This document shows positions 43,695 to 52,914 of a stretch of 64,000 nucleotides of DNA, piece after piece. The notes beneath the pieces were generated by a model. That model saw nothing but the letters and a program-made list of their open reading frames with translations. It was not told the DNA's origin and searched no databases. Positions within the stretch are counted from its first letter, which is position 1, and every line of letters begins with the position of its first letter. The translations under genes were made by a program, and so were the position numbers. Where the stretch lies: assembly GCA_021824175.1 (NCBI GenBank), contig JAKALP010000030.1, positions 1 through 64,000 of the forward strand, written 5' to 3'. Source of the stretch: Deltaproteobacteria bacterium (lineage in GTDB: Bacteria; Desulfobacterota; Desulfobacteria; Desulfobacterales; Desulfosarcinaceae).

Positions 43695-45125
43695 ATGACC
43701 CAACCCCTTCAGCGCAGACTGGGCCGCACCGGGCGCATGGTCACCACCCTTGGACTGGGAGGGCAGGCCTCTTTGCAGTGGACGGCCCAGGGCCTTGATC
43801 CGGTGGAAATTATCAAAAAGGCCCATGCCCTGGGCATCAATTATATGGATACTTCCAATGTGTATGGCCCGAGTCAGAAGTACTATGGCCAGGCCTTTCG
43901 CCAATTGGGGCTGACACCCGGAGCCGGGAATTATAATGCCCAGGCGCGGGCCAACCTTTTTCTGGCCGGCAAAACCCACATCCGCACCGCCCGCTGTCCC
44001 AAGGGGGCCCGCTTTCGCTCCAATTGGAGTGATGGCATGAGCGACGGCTTTGGTGCGGTCACGGCCGTGGATGATGTGCGCCGCGCCTTGAGCCTGATGT
44101 TTGGTGACGGTCTGGGGGCTTATCCCGAAGGCGCCTACCTGGACAGCATTCAAATGCACAACATCAATACCATGGAAGAGATTGATATGCTCTTCGAGGG
44201 TTTTGATGACCCCACTGCGGATCGGCCCTGGATGGGCGCCCTGGCCGCCATGCTGGACCTGCGGGAAGGCACCAACCGCACCGGGTGCAATCCAAAGAAG
44301 GAGAAATTGGTGCGGCACATCGGCCTTAGCGGCCACTGGAACTCGGCGGCTTTGATGTACGCCATCCAAAGAGATGAGCGGCGCATCCTGGACACCTTGT
44401 TGGTGGCCATCAACGCCAGCGACGGTCAATATATGGCCCATCGGCACAATGCCATTGCCGCGGCCGCCGCGGCCGGCATGGGCATCGTGGGCATGAAGGT
44501 TTTTGCCGATGCGGCTTACTACCATAAGGCCCCGGTGTTTTCGAACAGCCCCAAGGATGTTTATTACAATGTGGGATCATCAGATCTGCCCAGTGATGAG
44601 TTGATTCGCTACGCACTATCCATTGACGGTGTCAGTACCCTGATCATCGGCATCGGCCACATCGACGATGATCCGGCCAAATGCCAGTTGAGCGCCAATC
44701 TCGCGGCGGCCCAGCTTGCAGCCCCATTGAGCGAAGAACAGATGGCGGCTGTCGAGGGCCGGGTCAACGCGGCGGGCAAGCACAGCGCCAACGCCTATTT
44801 TCAGCGGCCGGCCATGGGGCTCACCCCGCCGCGCAATGTGGGCGTTGAATCGGATTCTTCCATGCCGGTCTTCGGCCGCGTGGCCCTGCGGATAAGCTGG
44901 GATTGCGCCTATGCCGGTGCATCGGCCATTGATAATTATGTGGTGTTGCGCGACGATCAGGAGGTGGGCCGGGTGGCCCATCGGCCCCAGATCAGCCGGG
45001 CGCGCTTTTACTTCGATGACGTGTTTAAGGCTGGAACCCCGGCCGGATCATACAGCTATGTGGTCCGGACCGTGGACAAGGCCGGCAACAGCGCGGATAG
45101 CATTTGCCTGAAGGCCGTGCCTTAG
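43695..45125 (+). CDS. Aldo/keto reductase with C-terminal fibronectin-III-like domain
   Basis: A 476-residue protein. Residues about 1-380 are an AKR-type TIM barrel: TLGLGGQASLQW, MDTSNVYGPSQKYYG (Asp, Tyr), LAGKTH (Lys), IQMHNINT (His), VNAS and GMGIVGMKVF, then IIGIGHIDD. About 390-476 look like a fibronectin type III fold (VALRISWDCAYAGASAIDNYVVLR; YSYVVRTVDKAGNSADS). No signal peptide, so the FnIII part is probably cytoplasmic. The start at 43695 has CAGGAGG nine bases upstream; longer frames start in the repeat before it. The substrate is unknown. Confidence 0.8.
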   Translation: MTQPLQRRLGRTGRMVTTLGLGGQASLQWTAQGLDPVEIIKKAHALGINYMDTSNVYGPSQKYYGQAFRQLGLTPGAGNYNAQARANLFLAGKTHIRTARCPKGARFRSNWSDGMSDGFGAVTAVDDVRRALSLMFGDGLGAYPEGAYLDSIQMHNINTMEEIDMLFEGFDDPTADRPWMGALAAMLDLREGTNRTGCNPKKEKLVRHIGLSGHWNSAALMYAIQRDERRILDTLLVAINASDGQYMAHRHNAIAAAAAAGMGIVGMKVFADAAYYHKAPVFSNSPKDVYYNVGSSDLPSDELIRYALSIDGVSTLIIGIGHIDDDPAKCQLSANLAAAQLAAPLSEEQMAAVEGRVNAAGKHSANAYFQRPAMGLTPPRNVGVESDSSMPVFGRVALRISWDCAYAGASAIDNYVVLRDDQEVGRVAHRPQISRARFYFDDVFKAGTPAGSYSYVVRTVDKAGNSADSICLKAVP

Positions 45126-45170
45126 CGCCCTCGGGCGTAATATGGTTACATATTGTTGGGGCAAGGTTTA

Positions 45171-45233
45171 TCAGTGTCATCGGTGTTATCCGTGGTAAAA
45201 AATGACCACGGATATCACGGATGACACGGATGG
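45171..45233. repeat. CACGGAT-type palindrome
   Basis: TCAGTGTCATCGGTGTTATCCG (45171-45192) and its complement-like partner CGGATATCACGGATGACAC (45209-45227) with ACCACGG/CCGTGGT at the loop. Same style as the other word-repeat palindromes. Confidence 0.7.
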
Positions 45234-45311
45234 CTGCAAGACCGTAGTGGTTGCGGTTTTTCGCTACCATAGGCCCCCCGTGTTGTCTTTGATGATGATA
45301 AATTAAGCCAA

Positions 45312-45334
45312 ATACTTTTTTGAAATGGCTTGTA
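45312..45334. repeat. Single outer arm of the large palindrome family
   Basis: ACTTTTTTGAAATGGCTTGTA resembles the right outer arm of the element at 58123-58303 (TTTTTTGAGATGGCTTG). No left arm or core is nearby. It lies immediately upstream of the WYL regulator's ribosome binding site. Confidence 0.55.
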
Positions 45335-45347
45335 CAAAAGGAGCACC

Positions 45348-46343
45348 ATGGCCCGCGGCGACCAACTCAGCCGGCAGTGGAAGATCATCCAAAGTCTTAT
45401 TTCTTCTGCCCAGGGGCTTTCGGCCACCGAACTGGCCCAGGAACTGGAGTGCCATAAACGCACCATCTATCGCGATCTGGAAGCATTGCAGGCCGCCGGT
45501 TTCCCGCTGGTCAATGAGACCCAGGTGGAGGGGCGCACCCGCTGGTCCATCCTTAATGCGCCCCGTCACCAGATGCCCCTGCCGCTGAATCTGACCGAGT
45601 TGATGGCCTTATACTTCAGCCGCAATATGCTCAAAATACTTCAGGGCACCGTCATCCACGATGCCCTGGACACCTTGTTTGAAAAAGTCAAAGCCACTCT
45701 GCCACCCGGATATGTCGGCTATCTGGATCGCTTGAGCCAGACATTGGAGGTGGGCGTCAAAGCCCACAAGCCCTATCAGCAATTTCAACAAACCCTGGAG
45801 CACGTGCAGCAGGCGATTCAAGCCCAGCGCCTGATCGAGATCGATTACTACAGCATGCGCCGCAATACCCTAACCCACCGCCGGGTGGCGCCCTACAAAC
45901 TGTGGTTCTACGAAGAGACCTTTTATCTTATCGGTTATTGCGAGCTGCGCCGGGAGATCCGGCTATTTGCCGTAGAGCGCATCGAGCGCTTGGAGACTTT
46001 GGAAGAACACTTCACGTCGCCCGAAGGCTTTGATGCCAATGAATTCATGCAAGCCAGTTTCGGCGTCTTCCGGGGAGAAACAGTGGAAGTCCGCATTCAC
46101 TTTTCCTCCGCCGTGGCAGGATATATCCAGGAAAAGATCTGGCACCCCACCCAATCATTGGAGCTTCAGCCGGATGGCGGGTTGGTATTTACAGCGCAGG
46201 TGGCCGGCATCGAGGAGATCAAATACTGGATTCTGAAATGGGGCGCCCAAGCCGAGGTTCTGGCGCCTGAAGCATTGCGCCGTTCAGTGGCGGCGGAAGT
46301 CAAGCGGATGGCGGCTTGTTATGTGGAGGTGGAGAAGTCATGA
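45348..46343 (+). CDS. WYL-domain transcriptional regulator
   Basis: A 331-residue cytoplasmic regulator. The N-terminal HTH (about 5-65) reads LSATELAQELECHKRTIYRDLEALQAAG. The WYL domain is about 140-220 (LIEIDYYSMRRNTLTHRRVAPYKLWFYEETFYLIGYC, the WYL signature being LWFYEETFYLIGY), followed by the WCX C-terminal part (VEVRIHFSSAVAGYIQEKIWHP). WYL proteins bind nucleic acid or nucleotide ligands and control stress and defence genes. AAAGGAGCACC precedes ATG 45348. Its stop codon overlaps the antitoxin start (ATGA). Confidence 0.9.
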   Translation: MARGDQLSRQWKIIQSLISSAQGLSATELAQELECHKRTIYRDLEALQAAGFPLVNETQVEGRTRWSILNAPRHQMPLPLNLTELMALYFSRNMLKILQGTVIHDALDTLFEKVKATLPPGYVGYLDRLSQTLEVGVKAHKPYQQFQQTLEHVQQAIQAQRLIEIDYYSMRRNTLTHRRVAPYKLWFYEETFYLIGYCELRREIRLFAVERIERLETLEEHFTSPEGFDANEFMQASFGVFRGETVEVRIHFSSAVAGYIQEKIWHPTQSLELQPDGGLVFTAQVAGIEEIKYWILKWGAQAEVLAPEALRRSVAAEVKRMAACYVEVEKS

Positions 46344-46582
46344 AGGCAACAGCTACCCGGCTTAGACTTAAAACCAAAGAGCTGCTGGATATGATCAGCC
46401 GAGGCGAGGAAGTAATCATTACGTACCGTGGCAAAGCATGCGCTAAATTAATCCCCTATCGTGCAGAAAAGGGACGACCATCAAAGCACAAGTTATTCGG
46501 CATCTGGAAAGACAATGAAATGGTGTCAAACGTAGAGCGCTATGTCCGCGATTTGCGAAAAGGCAAGTACGGCAAGGGGTAG
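46340..46582 (+). CDS. Phd/YefM-family antitoxin, without an adjacent toxin
   Basis: An 80-residue DNA-binding antitoxin. Pattern TATRLRLKTKELLDMISRGEEVIITYRGKACAKLIPY is the Phd/YefM fold, and the basic/acidic tail (IWKDNEMVSNVERYVRDLRKG) would wrap a PIN or Doc toxin. It begins in the ATGA overlap with the WYL gene, so translation is coupled. No PIN, RelE or Doc gene follows: the next 140 bases hold no frame with such motifs. It is either an orphan, or the WYL protein is the partner. Confidence 0.85.
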   Translation: MKATATRLRLKTKELLDMISRGEEVIITYRGKACAKLIPYRAEKGRPSKHKLFGIWKDNEMVSNVERYVRDLRKGKYGKG

Positions 46583-46724
46583 GGGGCATTTTATGCACTA
46601 TATCCTTGCGCGGAGATTTCTAATTGAGCACAGTGGTGTTTGCTTCATTGGCGCGCGGAGCGCACCCTACAATGGATGCCAGCCTGCTTAGGCATGCCGG
46701 AAGAAAACACCGAGGCCCGAATTA

Positions 46725-48284
46725 TTATAGCTGCGACTCAATGGGCCAAATACTCATAAAGCCAATGCCAAAACGGCGCCAAAAACCGGTGTGCGGTTCG
46801 TGGGTGAAGACCGTCGGTTGGCCGTTTTCATAGCCGTGCCACAACAGTTGCTCCACGCCGTTCTCATCTTTTTTCAGTTCCAGTCTAAAGGCGCCCTTAT
46901 TAATATTTTCATCAAATCCCTCGGCCATTTTTTCAGCGATGGCCGGTACGGTGAGCACCACGCCGATCTCGGTATTTTGCAACACCGACCGGGGATCAAG
47001 ATTCAGCGAGCCGATGAATACCTGTTTGCGGTCAAAGACAAAGGATTTGGCGTGCAGGCTGGCTTTGGAGGAGCCGCCATGGCCCTTTTTCTCCTTGCGC
47101 TCTTCGCGGGTCAGGGTTTTGTTCAGCTCATAAAGTTCCACCCCGCCGCGCAGCAGATCTTTGCGGTATTTTTGATATCCCGAATGCACCAGGCCCACAT
47201 CGTTGGAAGCCAGGGAGTTGGTCAATATCTTCACCCGCACGCCGCGCCGGGCCAACCCGGTTAAAAAGGCTGTGCCCTCCTTGCCGGGCACAAAATAGGG
47301 GGAGAAGATGACCAGTTCCTTTTGAATTCCTTCCCAGTATGGTTTGAGCATGGGTGAAAGATGAAACTGAGTCTCTTCAAAATCGTGTAAAACCTTTTCC
47401 GGTTGATCAAAGACAATGCGCCCCTCGCCCCAATTCATCGGTAGCTGCTTTTTGCGCAGGTCATTGGCGAGCGTCGAATTTTTTAAGGCTTGGATATAAT
47501 TTGAGCTCTCCTGTTGGGCTACAAATTGCGCCAGTTCGCGACGCAATTCATTGGCACTTTCATCGCTCAGCGGTTCTCCCTTGTAAAGCACCGATACGGG
47601 ATAGGCCAACTCGCTGTTCCAGTAGCGGTCAAACACCGACGAAACCTCCTGGGCCACCGGCCCGATGCACATCACATCCAGATCGGCAAAGGATAGATCC
47701 GGGTCAGCGTCAAAGTATTCGTTGCCGATATTGCGGCCGCCCAGAATGGTGATCTGGTTATCCGCGGTAAAGCTTTTATTATGCATGCGGCGCGTCACCG
47801 ATCCCATGCGGGTCACAAATTGGGAAGTGCGTCCTGCTTCGCGGCTAAAGGGGTTGAAAATGCGCACCTCAATATTCGGGTGGCGGTCCAGGGCCGCCGC
47901 GCCCATGTCGCGACCGGCCAAATCCATGTCATCCACCAGCAGGCGAACTCGCACGCCCCGGTCCGCGGCTTTGATCAACAGGTCGGTGAACAGGTGGCCC
48001 ACCAGGTCGTCATGGTAAAGGTAGTATTGCACATCGAGGCTGCGCTCGGCGCCATGGGCCAATACGGCCCGCGCCACGAAGGCATCCAGGCCGTTGGACA
48101 GGAGATGAAATCCCGATTGACCAGGGTGGGCGGCTTTTTGAGCGGAAACATTTTGGCCAAGGGCGGTGTTGTCCGTGTCTGTCAGGGCTTGGGAAACCGG
48201 CCGCTCGAAACCGGTGGGTATGGTGGCGCAGGATAGAAGAACCGCGGCCAAAGCCATCGCGATGTAGAAATGCCGGCGGTGCAT
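46725..48284 (-). CDS. Phospholipase D-like lipoprotein (cardiolipin synthase-type)
   Basis: A 519-residue protein with a lipoprotein signal (MALAAVLLSC, Cys as lipid site), so it probably faces the periplasm. Two HKD motifs: RMHNKSFTADNQITILGGRN and SLHAKSFVFDRKQVFIGSLNLD. It is close to the PLD-domain group that includes cardiolipin synthase C and YmdC, so it could make or remodel phospholipids. Single gene. Confidence 0.88.
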   Translation of the reverse strand: MHRRHFYIAMALAAVLLSCATIPTGFERPVSQALTDTDNTALGQNVSAQKAAHPGQSGFHLLSNGLDAFVARAVLAHGAERSLDVQYYLYHDDLVGHLFTDLLIKAADRGVRVRLLVDDMDLAGRDMGAAALDRHPNIEVRIFNPFSREAGRTSQFVTRMGSVTRRMHNKSFTADNQITILGGRNIGNEYFDADPDLSFADLDVMCIGPVAQEVSSVFDRYWNSELAYPVSVLYKGEPLSDESANELRRELAQFVAQQESSNYIQALKNSTLANDLRKKQLPMNWGEGRIVFDQPEKVLHDFEETQFHLSPMLKPYWEGIQKELVIFSPYFVPGKEGTAFLTGLARRGVRVKILTNSLASNDVGLVHSGYQKYRKDLLRGGVELYELNKTLTREERKEKKGHGGSSKASLHAKSFVFDRKQVFIGSLNLDPRSVLQNTEIGVVLTVPAIAEKMAEGFDENINKGAFRLELKKDENGVEQLLWHGYENGQPTVFTHEPHTGFWRRFGIGFMSIWPIESQL

Positions 48285-48389
48285 GATCCCTCCTTGTCCT
48301 TATTGATTGCAATTATTCAAGCATCCAGAAGCTGGATGTCAGAGTTCAGATATTAATACATGCCTTTGGGCTCGCGGGCAATACTTCGG

Positions 48390-48444
48390 CAAGCCATCTC
48401 AAAAAAGCCTTTTGGCCCAAAATTCTTTTTTTGAGAGGGCTTGT
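48390..48444. repeat. Short palindrome with the CAAGCCATCTCAAAA end
   Basis: CAAGCCATCTCAAAAAAG (48390-48407) pairs with CTTTTTTTGAGAGGGCTTG (48425-48443), with a loop of about 17 bases. It has the outer arms of copy D without the central core. It lies between divergent genes, about 100 bp upstream of the aminotransferase gene. Confidence 0.75.
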
Positions 48445-48541
48445 AAAGTCGGGTTTCGCAAGGATTGGAAAATTAGCCTCGGATATACTATAACGAACCG
48501 GACCTTTGTAAAAGAATGCACCGGATGAACAGGATCTTGCC

Positions 48542-49684
48542 ATGCCGCTTCAATCCAAACTTCCAGATGTAGGAATCACCATCTTCACCGTAATGTCCAA
48601 ACTGGCCGCTGAGCATGGAGCCATCAACCTGTCCCAGGGGTTTCCGGACTTCGATGCCCATGCGGACCTCATCGACCTGGTGGCCCGCTACATGCGCGAG
48701 GGCAAGAACCAGTACGCCCCCATGCAGGGGGTGGCTCTGTTGCGCCAGCGCATTGCTGAAAAAGTCCAATCCATATATGGCGCCACGGTGGATGCCGAAA
48801 AAGAGATCACCGTGACGGCCGGCGCCACCGAGGCGCTCTATGCCGCCATCACGTCCGTGGTGCGTCCCGGTGACGACGTGATTGTGGTGGAGCCGGCCTA
48901 TGACGCCTATGTGCCCGCCATCCAGCTCAACGGCGGCCGGCCGCTTTATGTGCCGTTGAGGTTTCCCGGATATGAGATGGATTGGGATCGGCTGGCCGAC
49001 ACCTTGACCGACCATACCCGGCTGATCATCCTGAACTCGCCCCACAATCCCACGGGCAAAGTGTGGCGACCCGAGGAGCTGGAGGCCCTGGCGCGGATCA
49101 CTTCAGGCCGCGAGCTGTTCATTCTCAGCGACGAGGTGTACGAACACATTGTCTTTGACGGCCAACCCCACCAGAGCATGCTGCGCCATCCGGAGCTGGC
49201 CGCCAAAAGCTTCGTGGTCAGCTCCTTTGGCAAGACCTATCACACCACCGGATGGAAGATCGGCTACTGCGTGGCGCCGGCGGCCTTGACCGTGGAGTTT
49301 CAGAAGATCCACCAGTTTCTGACCTTTACGGCCAACACCCCCATTCAGATGGCCTATGCCAATTTCATGCAGCGCAGCGAGCACTACCAGCAGCTCGCCG
49401 GTTTTTATCAGTCCAAGCGCGATCTTTTCCTGGAGCTGATGAAACCCTCGCGTTTCAAGGCGCTGCCCTGCGCCGGCACCTATTTTCAGATGATGGATTA
49501 CTCGGCCATCAGCCACGAGCCGGATACGACTTTTGCCCGGCGCCTGACCACCCAGCACGGCGTGGCCGCCATACCGCCCTCGGTCTTCTACCATGATGGC
49601 GCCGACCACCGGGTGGTGCGATTTTGCTTTGCCAAGCAGGATCAAACCTTGATTCAGGCCGCGGAGAGATTATGCCGGATTTAA
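48542..49684 (+). CDS. PLP-dependent aminotransferase (methionine/glutamine type, YbdL-like)
   Basis: A 380-residue fold-type I aminotransferase. NLSQGFPDFDAHADL and GATEALYAAI are near the N-terminus, NSPHNPTGK carries the Asn and Pro of the PLP site, SDEVYEHIVFDG the Asp and Tyr, SSFGKTYHTTGWKIGY the Schiff-base Lys, and the final Arg is in RFCFAK. Close in pattern to YbdL/KAT/GTK enzymes that transaminate 4-methylthio-2-oxobutanoate or phenylpyruvate with glutamine. The omega-amidase gene overlaps its last 13 bases, matching the known glutamine transaminase/omega-amidase pairing of methionine salvage. Confidence 0.9.
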   Translation: MPLQSKLPDVGITIFTVMSKLAAEHGAINLSQGFPDFDAHADLIDLVARYMREGKNQYAPMQGVALLRQRIAEKVQSIYGATVDAEKEITVTAGATEALYAAITSVVRPGDDVIVVEPAYDAYVPAIQLNGGRPLYVPLRFPGYEMDWDRLADTLTDHTRLIILNSPHNPTGKVWRPEELEALARITSGRELFILSDEVYEHIVFDGQPHQSMLRHPELAAKSFVVSSFGKTYHTTGWKIGYCVAPAALTVEFQKIHQFLTFTANTPIQMAYANFMQRSEHYQQLAGFYQSKRDLFLELMKPSRFKALPCAGTYFQMMDYSAISHEPDTTFARRLTTQHGVAAIPPSVFYHDGADHRVVRFCFAKQDQTLIQAAERLCRI

Positions 49685-50475
49685 CCGTCAGCTTGATCCA
49701 AAGCGATCTGGCCTGGGAAGATATCGAGGCCAATCTGGCGATGTTTGACGCCAAGCTCGATACCATCGAAGCGGCCGTGGATCTTATTCTTCTGCCGGAG
49801 ATGTTCTCCACTGGCTTCAGCATGAACGCCGCCCGGCTGGCCGAACCCATGAACGGCAAAGCCGTGGCCTGGCTGCAAGCCCAGGCGGTTCAGAAGAAAA
49901 CCCACATCGCGGGCAGTCTGATGATCCAGGACAACGGACGATTTTATAACCGTCTGATCTGGGCCCGGCCGGACGGCACTCTGGCGACCTACGATAAAAA
50001 GCATCTCTTCGGCTACGCGGGCGAAGACAAGATATACACCGCCGGCACCACCCATTTGACCATGGAAGTAAAGGGCTGGCGCATCCGTCCGTTCATTTGC
50101 TACGATCTGCGCTTTCCCATTTGGACCCGCAATTTGAATCTGGCCTATGATCTGGCCATCTTCGTGGCCAATTGGCCGGCCCGCCGATCCGCCCATTGGC
50201 GAACACTGCTTAAGGCCCGGGCCATTGAAAACCAGGCCTATGTGATCGGCGTCAATCGGGTGGGAAAAGATGGCGCCGGTTTAGATCATGACGGTCACTC
50301 GGCGGTGATTTCGCCTATGGGCGAAGTATTATTTGAAGAAGCGCAAAAAGAGACCATTCATACGGTAGTTTTATATCGCGACCCGCTGGACGACTATCGC
50401 TCGCAGTTTCCAGCGTGGCGGGACGCGGACAGGGAGATGTTGACCATTGGGGAGAAGTCAATCACTCAATCATAA
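49672..50475 (+). CDS. Omega-amidase-like carbon-nitrogen hydrolase
   Basis: A 267-residue nitrilase-fold enzyme with the Glu-Lys-Cys triad: E43 (LPEMFSTGF), K109 (YDKKHLFGY), C143 (FICYDLRFP). YafV/Nit2-like: it hydrolyses 2-oxoglutaramate or 2-oxosuccinamate to the dicarboxylate and ammonia, pulling the paired transaminase forward. The start at 49672 has GGAGAG upstream and lies in the last codons of the aminotransferase gene. Translation is coupled. Confidence 0.88.
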   Translation: MPDLTVSLIQSDLAWEDIEANLAMFDAKLDTIEAAVDLILLPEMFSTGFSMNAARLAEPMNGKAVAWLQAQAVQKKTHIAGSLMIQDNGRFYNRLIWARPDGTLATYDKKHLFGYAGEDKIYTAGTTHLTMEVKGWRIRPFICYDLRFPIWTRNLNLAYDLAIFVANWPARRSAHWRTLLKARAIENQAYVIGVNRVGKDGAGLDHDGHSAVISPMGEVLFEEAQKETIHTVVLYRDPLDDYRSQFPAWRDADREMLTIGEKSITQS

Positions 50476-50582
50476 TAAATCGATGGACGAGATAGGGAAG
50501 ATCGTACATCGAACATCAAATGCTTAACGTCGAATATCCAACAAGGTACGCTCATGGCGTGCGTTTTAAAGGAGGCCCCCCC

Positions 50583-52049
50583 ATGAAACTAAAGAACGGT
50601 GCTGAGTATATTGAAAGTTTGCGCCAGATTCATCCCAGGATTTACTACAAAGGCCAGGCCATTGAAGATGTCACCCGTCACCCGGCCACCGCGCCCCATG
50701 TGCGGGCCGCGGCCATGACGTATGCTTTGGCGGCCAAGGCGCAGTATAAAGAATTGGCCACGGCGGTCTCCCACCTCACCGGCCGCACCATCAGCCGCTT
50801 CACCCATGTGCACCAGAGCATTGAAGATCTGATCAAGAAAATCAAACTGCTGCGTGTGCTGGGGCAGAAAACCGGCACCTGCTTTCAACGCTGCGTGGGC
50901 TTTGACGGCATCAACTCGGTTTACTCCGTGGCCTATGAGATCGACGCCCAGAACGGCACCGACTACCTGGAGCGCTTTAAACGCTGGCTGATCCATATTC
51001 AGGACGAGAACAAGATGGTGGTGGGCGCCATGACCGATCCCAAGGGCGACCGCTCCAAAGGGCCGGCCCAGCAGGCCGACCCCGATCAGTTTGTGCATGT
51101 GGTCCAGCGGCGGCCCGATGGGGTGGTGATCCGCGGGGCCAAGCTGCACATGACCGGCGCGGTCAACTCCCACGAGATTCTGCTGATGCCCACCACGGCG
51201 CTGGATGAGACGGCCAAGGACTATGCCATTGTGGGCGCCATTCCCATTGACGCGCCCGGCGTGACCTTGATCTTCGGCCGCCAGGCCGGCGACGACCGCC
51301 GGGACCAGTTGGAGCGCATCGATGTGGGCAAGCCCCGCTTTGGCGCCGTGGGCGGCGAGGCCGTGATCGCCTTCGAAGATGTCTTCATCCCCAACGAGCG
51401 CATCTTTTTAAACGGCGAAACAGCCTTTACCAGCCCCTTGGTCTACCGTTTCGCGGCCCATCACCGGGCCAACTACGGGGCCTGCAAAACCGGCTTGATG
51501 GATGTGCTCACCGGCGCGGTCAGCTATCTGGCCCACATCCAGGGCGCGGCCAAGGGCTCCCACGTCAAGGACAAGATCACCGAGATGATCCATCTGAGCG
51601 AGACACTTTACAGCTCATCGGTGGCCTGCTCGGCCGAGGGGCGGCCCACCCCCTCGGGCGCCTATCTGGTGGACACCATGCTGGCCAATGTGTGCAAGCA
51701 AAATGTCACCCGCTTTCACTTCGAGGTGGCCCGTCTGGCCGTGGATATCGCCGGCGGCTTTATCGCGACCCTACCCAGCGAATACGACCTGGAGAGTGAA
51801 ACCGTGGGCCATCTGGTCAAGAAGTACTTCAGCGGGGTGGCCGGCATTCCGGTCAGGGAGCGTATTAAGATCGGGCGCCTCATCGAGGCCATGACCGGCG
51901 GCACCGCCATGGTGGAGTCCATGCACGGCGCGGGCTCGCCCCAGGCCCAGCGCATCATGATCCTGCGCGAAGGCAAACTCGAAGAGAAGATGAAACTGGC
52001 CAAAGCATTGGCCGGTATTCCCCAGAAGTCAAAAAGGAAGAAGTCATGA
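50583..52049 (+). CDS. 4-hydroxybutyryl-CoA dehydratase/4-HPA 3-hydroxylase family (AbfD-like)
   Basis: A 488-residue FAD and [4Fe-4S] enzyme of the acyl-CoA dehydrogenase superfamily. Cluster ligands as in AbfD of Clostridium are present with the same spacing: C100, C104 (TCFQRC), H294 and C301 ([12 protein letters not shown]). It would catalyse 4-hydroxybutyryl-CoA to crotonyl-CoA (with vinylacetyl-CoA isomerase activity). AGGAGG precedes ATG 50583; the frame upstream is not coding. No CoA transferase is adjacent, so the substrate is not certain. Coupled to yjbQ by an ATGA overlap. Confidence 0.88.
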   Translation: MKLKNGAEYIESLRQIHPRIYYKGQAIEDVTRHPATAPHVRAAAMTYALAAKAQYKELATAVSHLTGRTISRFTHVHQSIEDLIKKIKLLRVLGQKTGTCFQRCVGFDGINSVYSVAYEIDAQNGTDYLERFKRWLIHIQDENKMVVGAMTDPKGDRSKGPAQQADPDQFVHVVQRRPDGVVIRGAKLHMTGAVNSHEILLMPTTALDETAKDYAIVGAIPIDAPGVTLIFGRQAGDDRRDQLERIDVGKPRFGAVGGEAVIAFEDVFIPNERIFLNGETAFTSPLVYRFAAHHRANYGACKTGLMDVLTGAVSYLAHIQGAAKGSHVKDKITEMIHLSETLYSSSVACSAEGRPTPSGAYLVDTMLANVCKQNVTRFHFEVARLAVDIAGGFIATLPSEYDLESETVGHLVKKYFSGVAGIPVRERIKIGRLIEAMTGGTAMVESMHGAGSPQAQRIMILREGKLEEKMKLAKALAGIPQKSKRKKS

Positions 52050-52462
52050 AAAGCCATCGGCAGGAACTATGGTTTGAGGTGCCCACCCGCCGGGCCTTTA
52101 TCAATATCACGCCCCAGGTGGAGGCGTGTTTGCAGACCAGCGGCGTCAAGGAGGGGCTGGTGCTGGTCAATGCCATGCACATTACGGCCTCGGTATTCAT
52201 CAATGATGACGAAAAGGGCTTGCACCACGATTATGAGGTGTGGCTGGAGCGTCTGGCGCCCCATGCCCCGGTTTCCCAATACCGCCACAACGTGGGCGAA
52301 GACAATGCCGATGCCCACATGAAGCGCCAGATCATGGGCCGCGAGGTGGTGGTGGCCATTACCGAGGGCAAGCTGGACCTGGGGCCATGGGAGCAGATTT
52401 TTTACGGCGAGTTTGATGGTCGCCGTCGCAAGAGGGTGCTGGTGAAGATAATTGGCGAATAG
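52046..52462 (+). CDS. YjbQ-family protein (secondary thiamine-phosphate synthase-like)
   Basis: A 138-residue member of the UPF0047/YjbQ family. Conserved core: [30 protein letters not shown], and [20 protein letters not shown] with His residues of the active site, then [15 protein letters not shown]. Some members show weak thiamine-phosphate synthase activity; the true role is unknown. Its ATG overlaps the stop of the AbfD-like gene (ATGA), an unexpected pairing. Confidence 0.85.
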   Translation: MKSHRQELWFEVPTRRAFINITPQVEACLQTSGVKEGLVLVNAMHITASVFINDDEKGLHHDYEVWLERLAPHAPVSQYRHNVGEDNADAHMKRQIMGREVVVAITEGKLDLGPWEQIFYGEFDGRRRKRVLVKIIGE

Positions 52463-52741
52463 TATTTCACGACATCTTTATCTAAGGACTCCCTGATTCG
52501 GCCCTAAGCTTTTTTAACGCGGCTTGAAATTTAGTATTGACATCCCTCTACTCATGCGTCATATTGCGCGCCTCAAAGTTGGTCTGGAAGTTTCTCCTTC
52601 GGCGGTTCTAAGGAGTTAGCATTTATACCGGCATAACGGTGTTATAGTTTCCCTCTGGGGCTTCAACTAAGAGCAGCATATAGATAACAGGCTTCACTGG
52701 AGATATGGATCTTCAGTCTGCTGCTTTTTTATGTATTAGTT
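52463..52741. other. Gap upstream of palindrome copy C
   Basis: About 280 bp with no gene. AGCAGCAT...CTGCTGCTTTTTT (52672-52730) is a weak hairpin with a T-run, possibly the terminator of the AbfD/YjbQ unit or the end of a small RNA. Confidence 0.35.
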
Positions 52742-52889
52742 TGTACAAGATATTTCAAAATAAAGATTTTTGGGTAAAATCGAGGCGCCGGCAAATTTTA
52801 AACCGGAGACATACTAAAGTATTTCGAGGATTTAAAATTTGTCTTCAACAAAGAGTTTGGGCCAAAAGATTATTTTGAGATAGCTTGTA
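52742..52889. repeat. Large palindromic element, copy C
   Basis: Outer arms ACAAGATATTTCAAAATAA (52745-52763) and its partner TTATTTTGAGATAGCTTGT (52870-52888). Inner arms CAAATTTTA and AAAATTTG flank the core CCGGAGACATAC, TAA, AGTATTTCGAGGATT (52803-52833). It differs from copies A, B and D at one core base (CCGG versus CCGC). Confidence 0.85.
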
Positions 52890-52914
52890 GGCGGTTCAAA
52901 GAGAGTAAGAAGAG

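Noticed and set aside
46583-46724. A toxin gene after the Phd antitoxin
   Set aside because: The only frame (MHYILARRFL...) is short and lacks PIN, RelE or Doc motifs.
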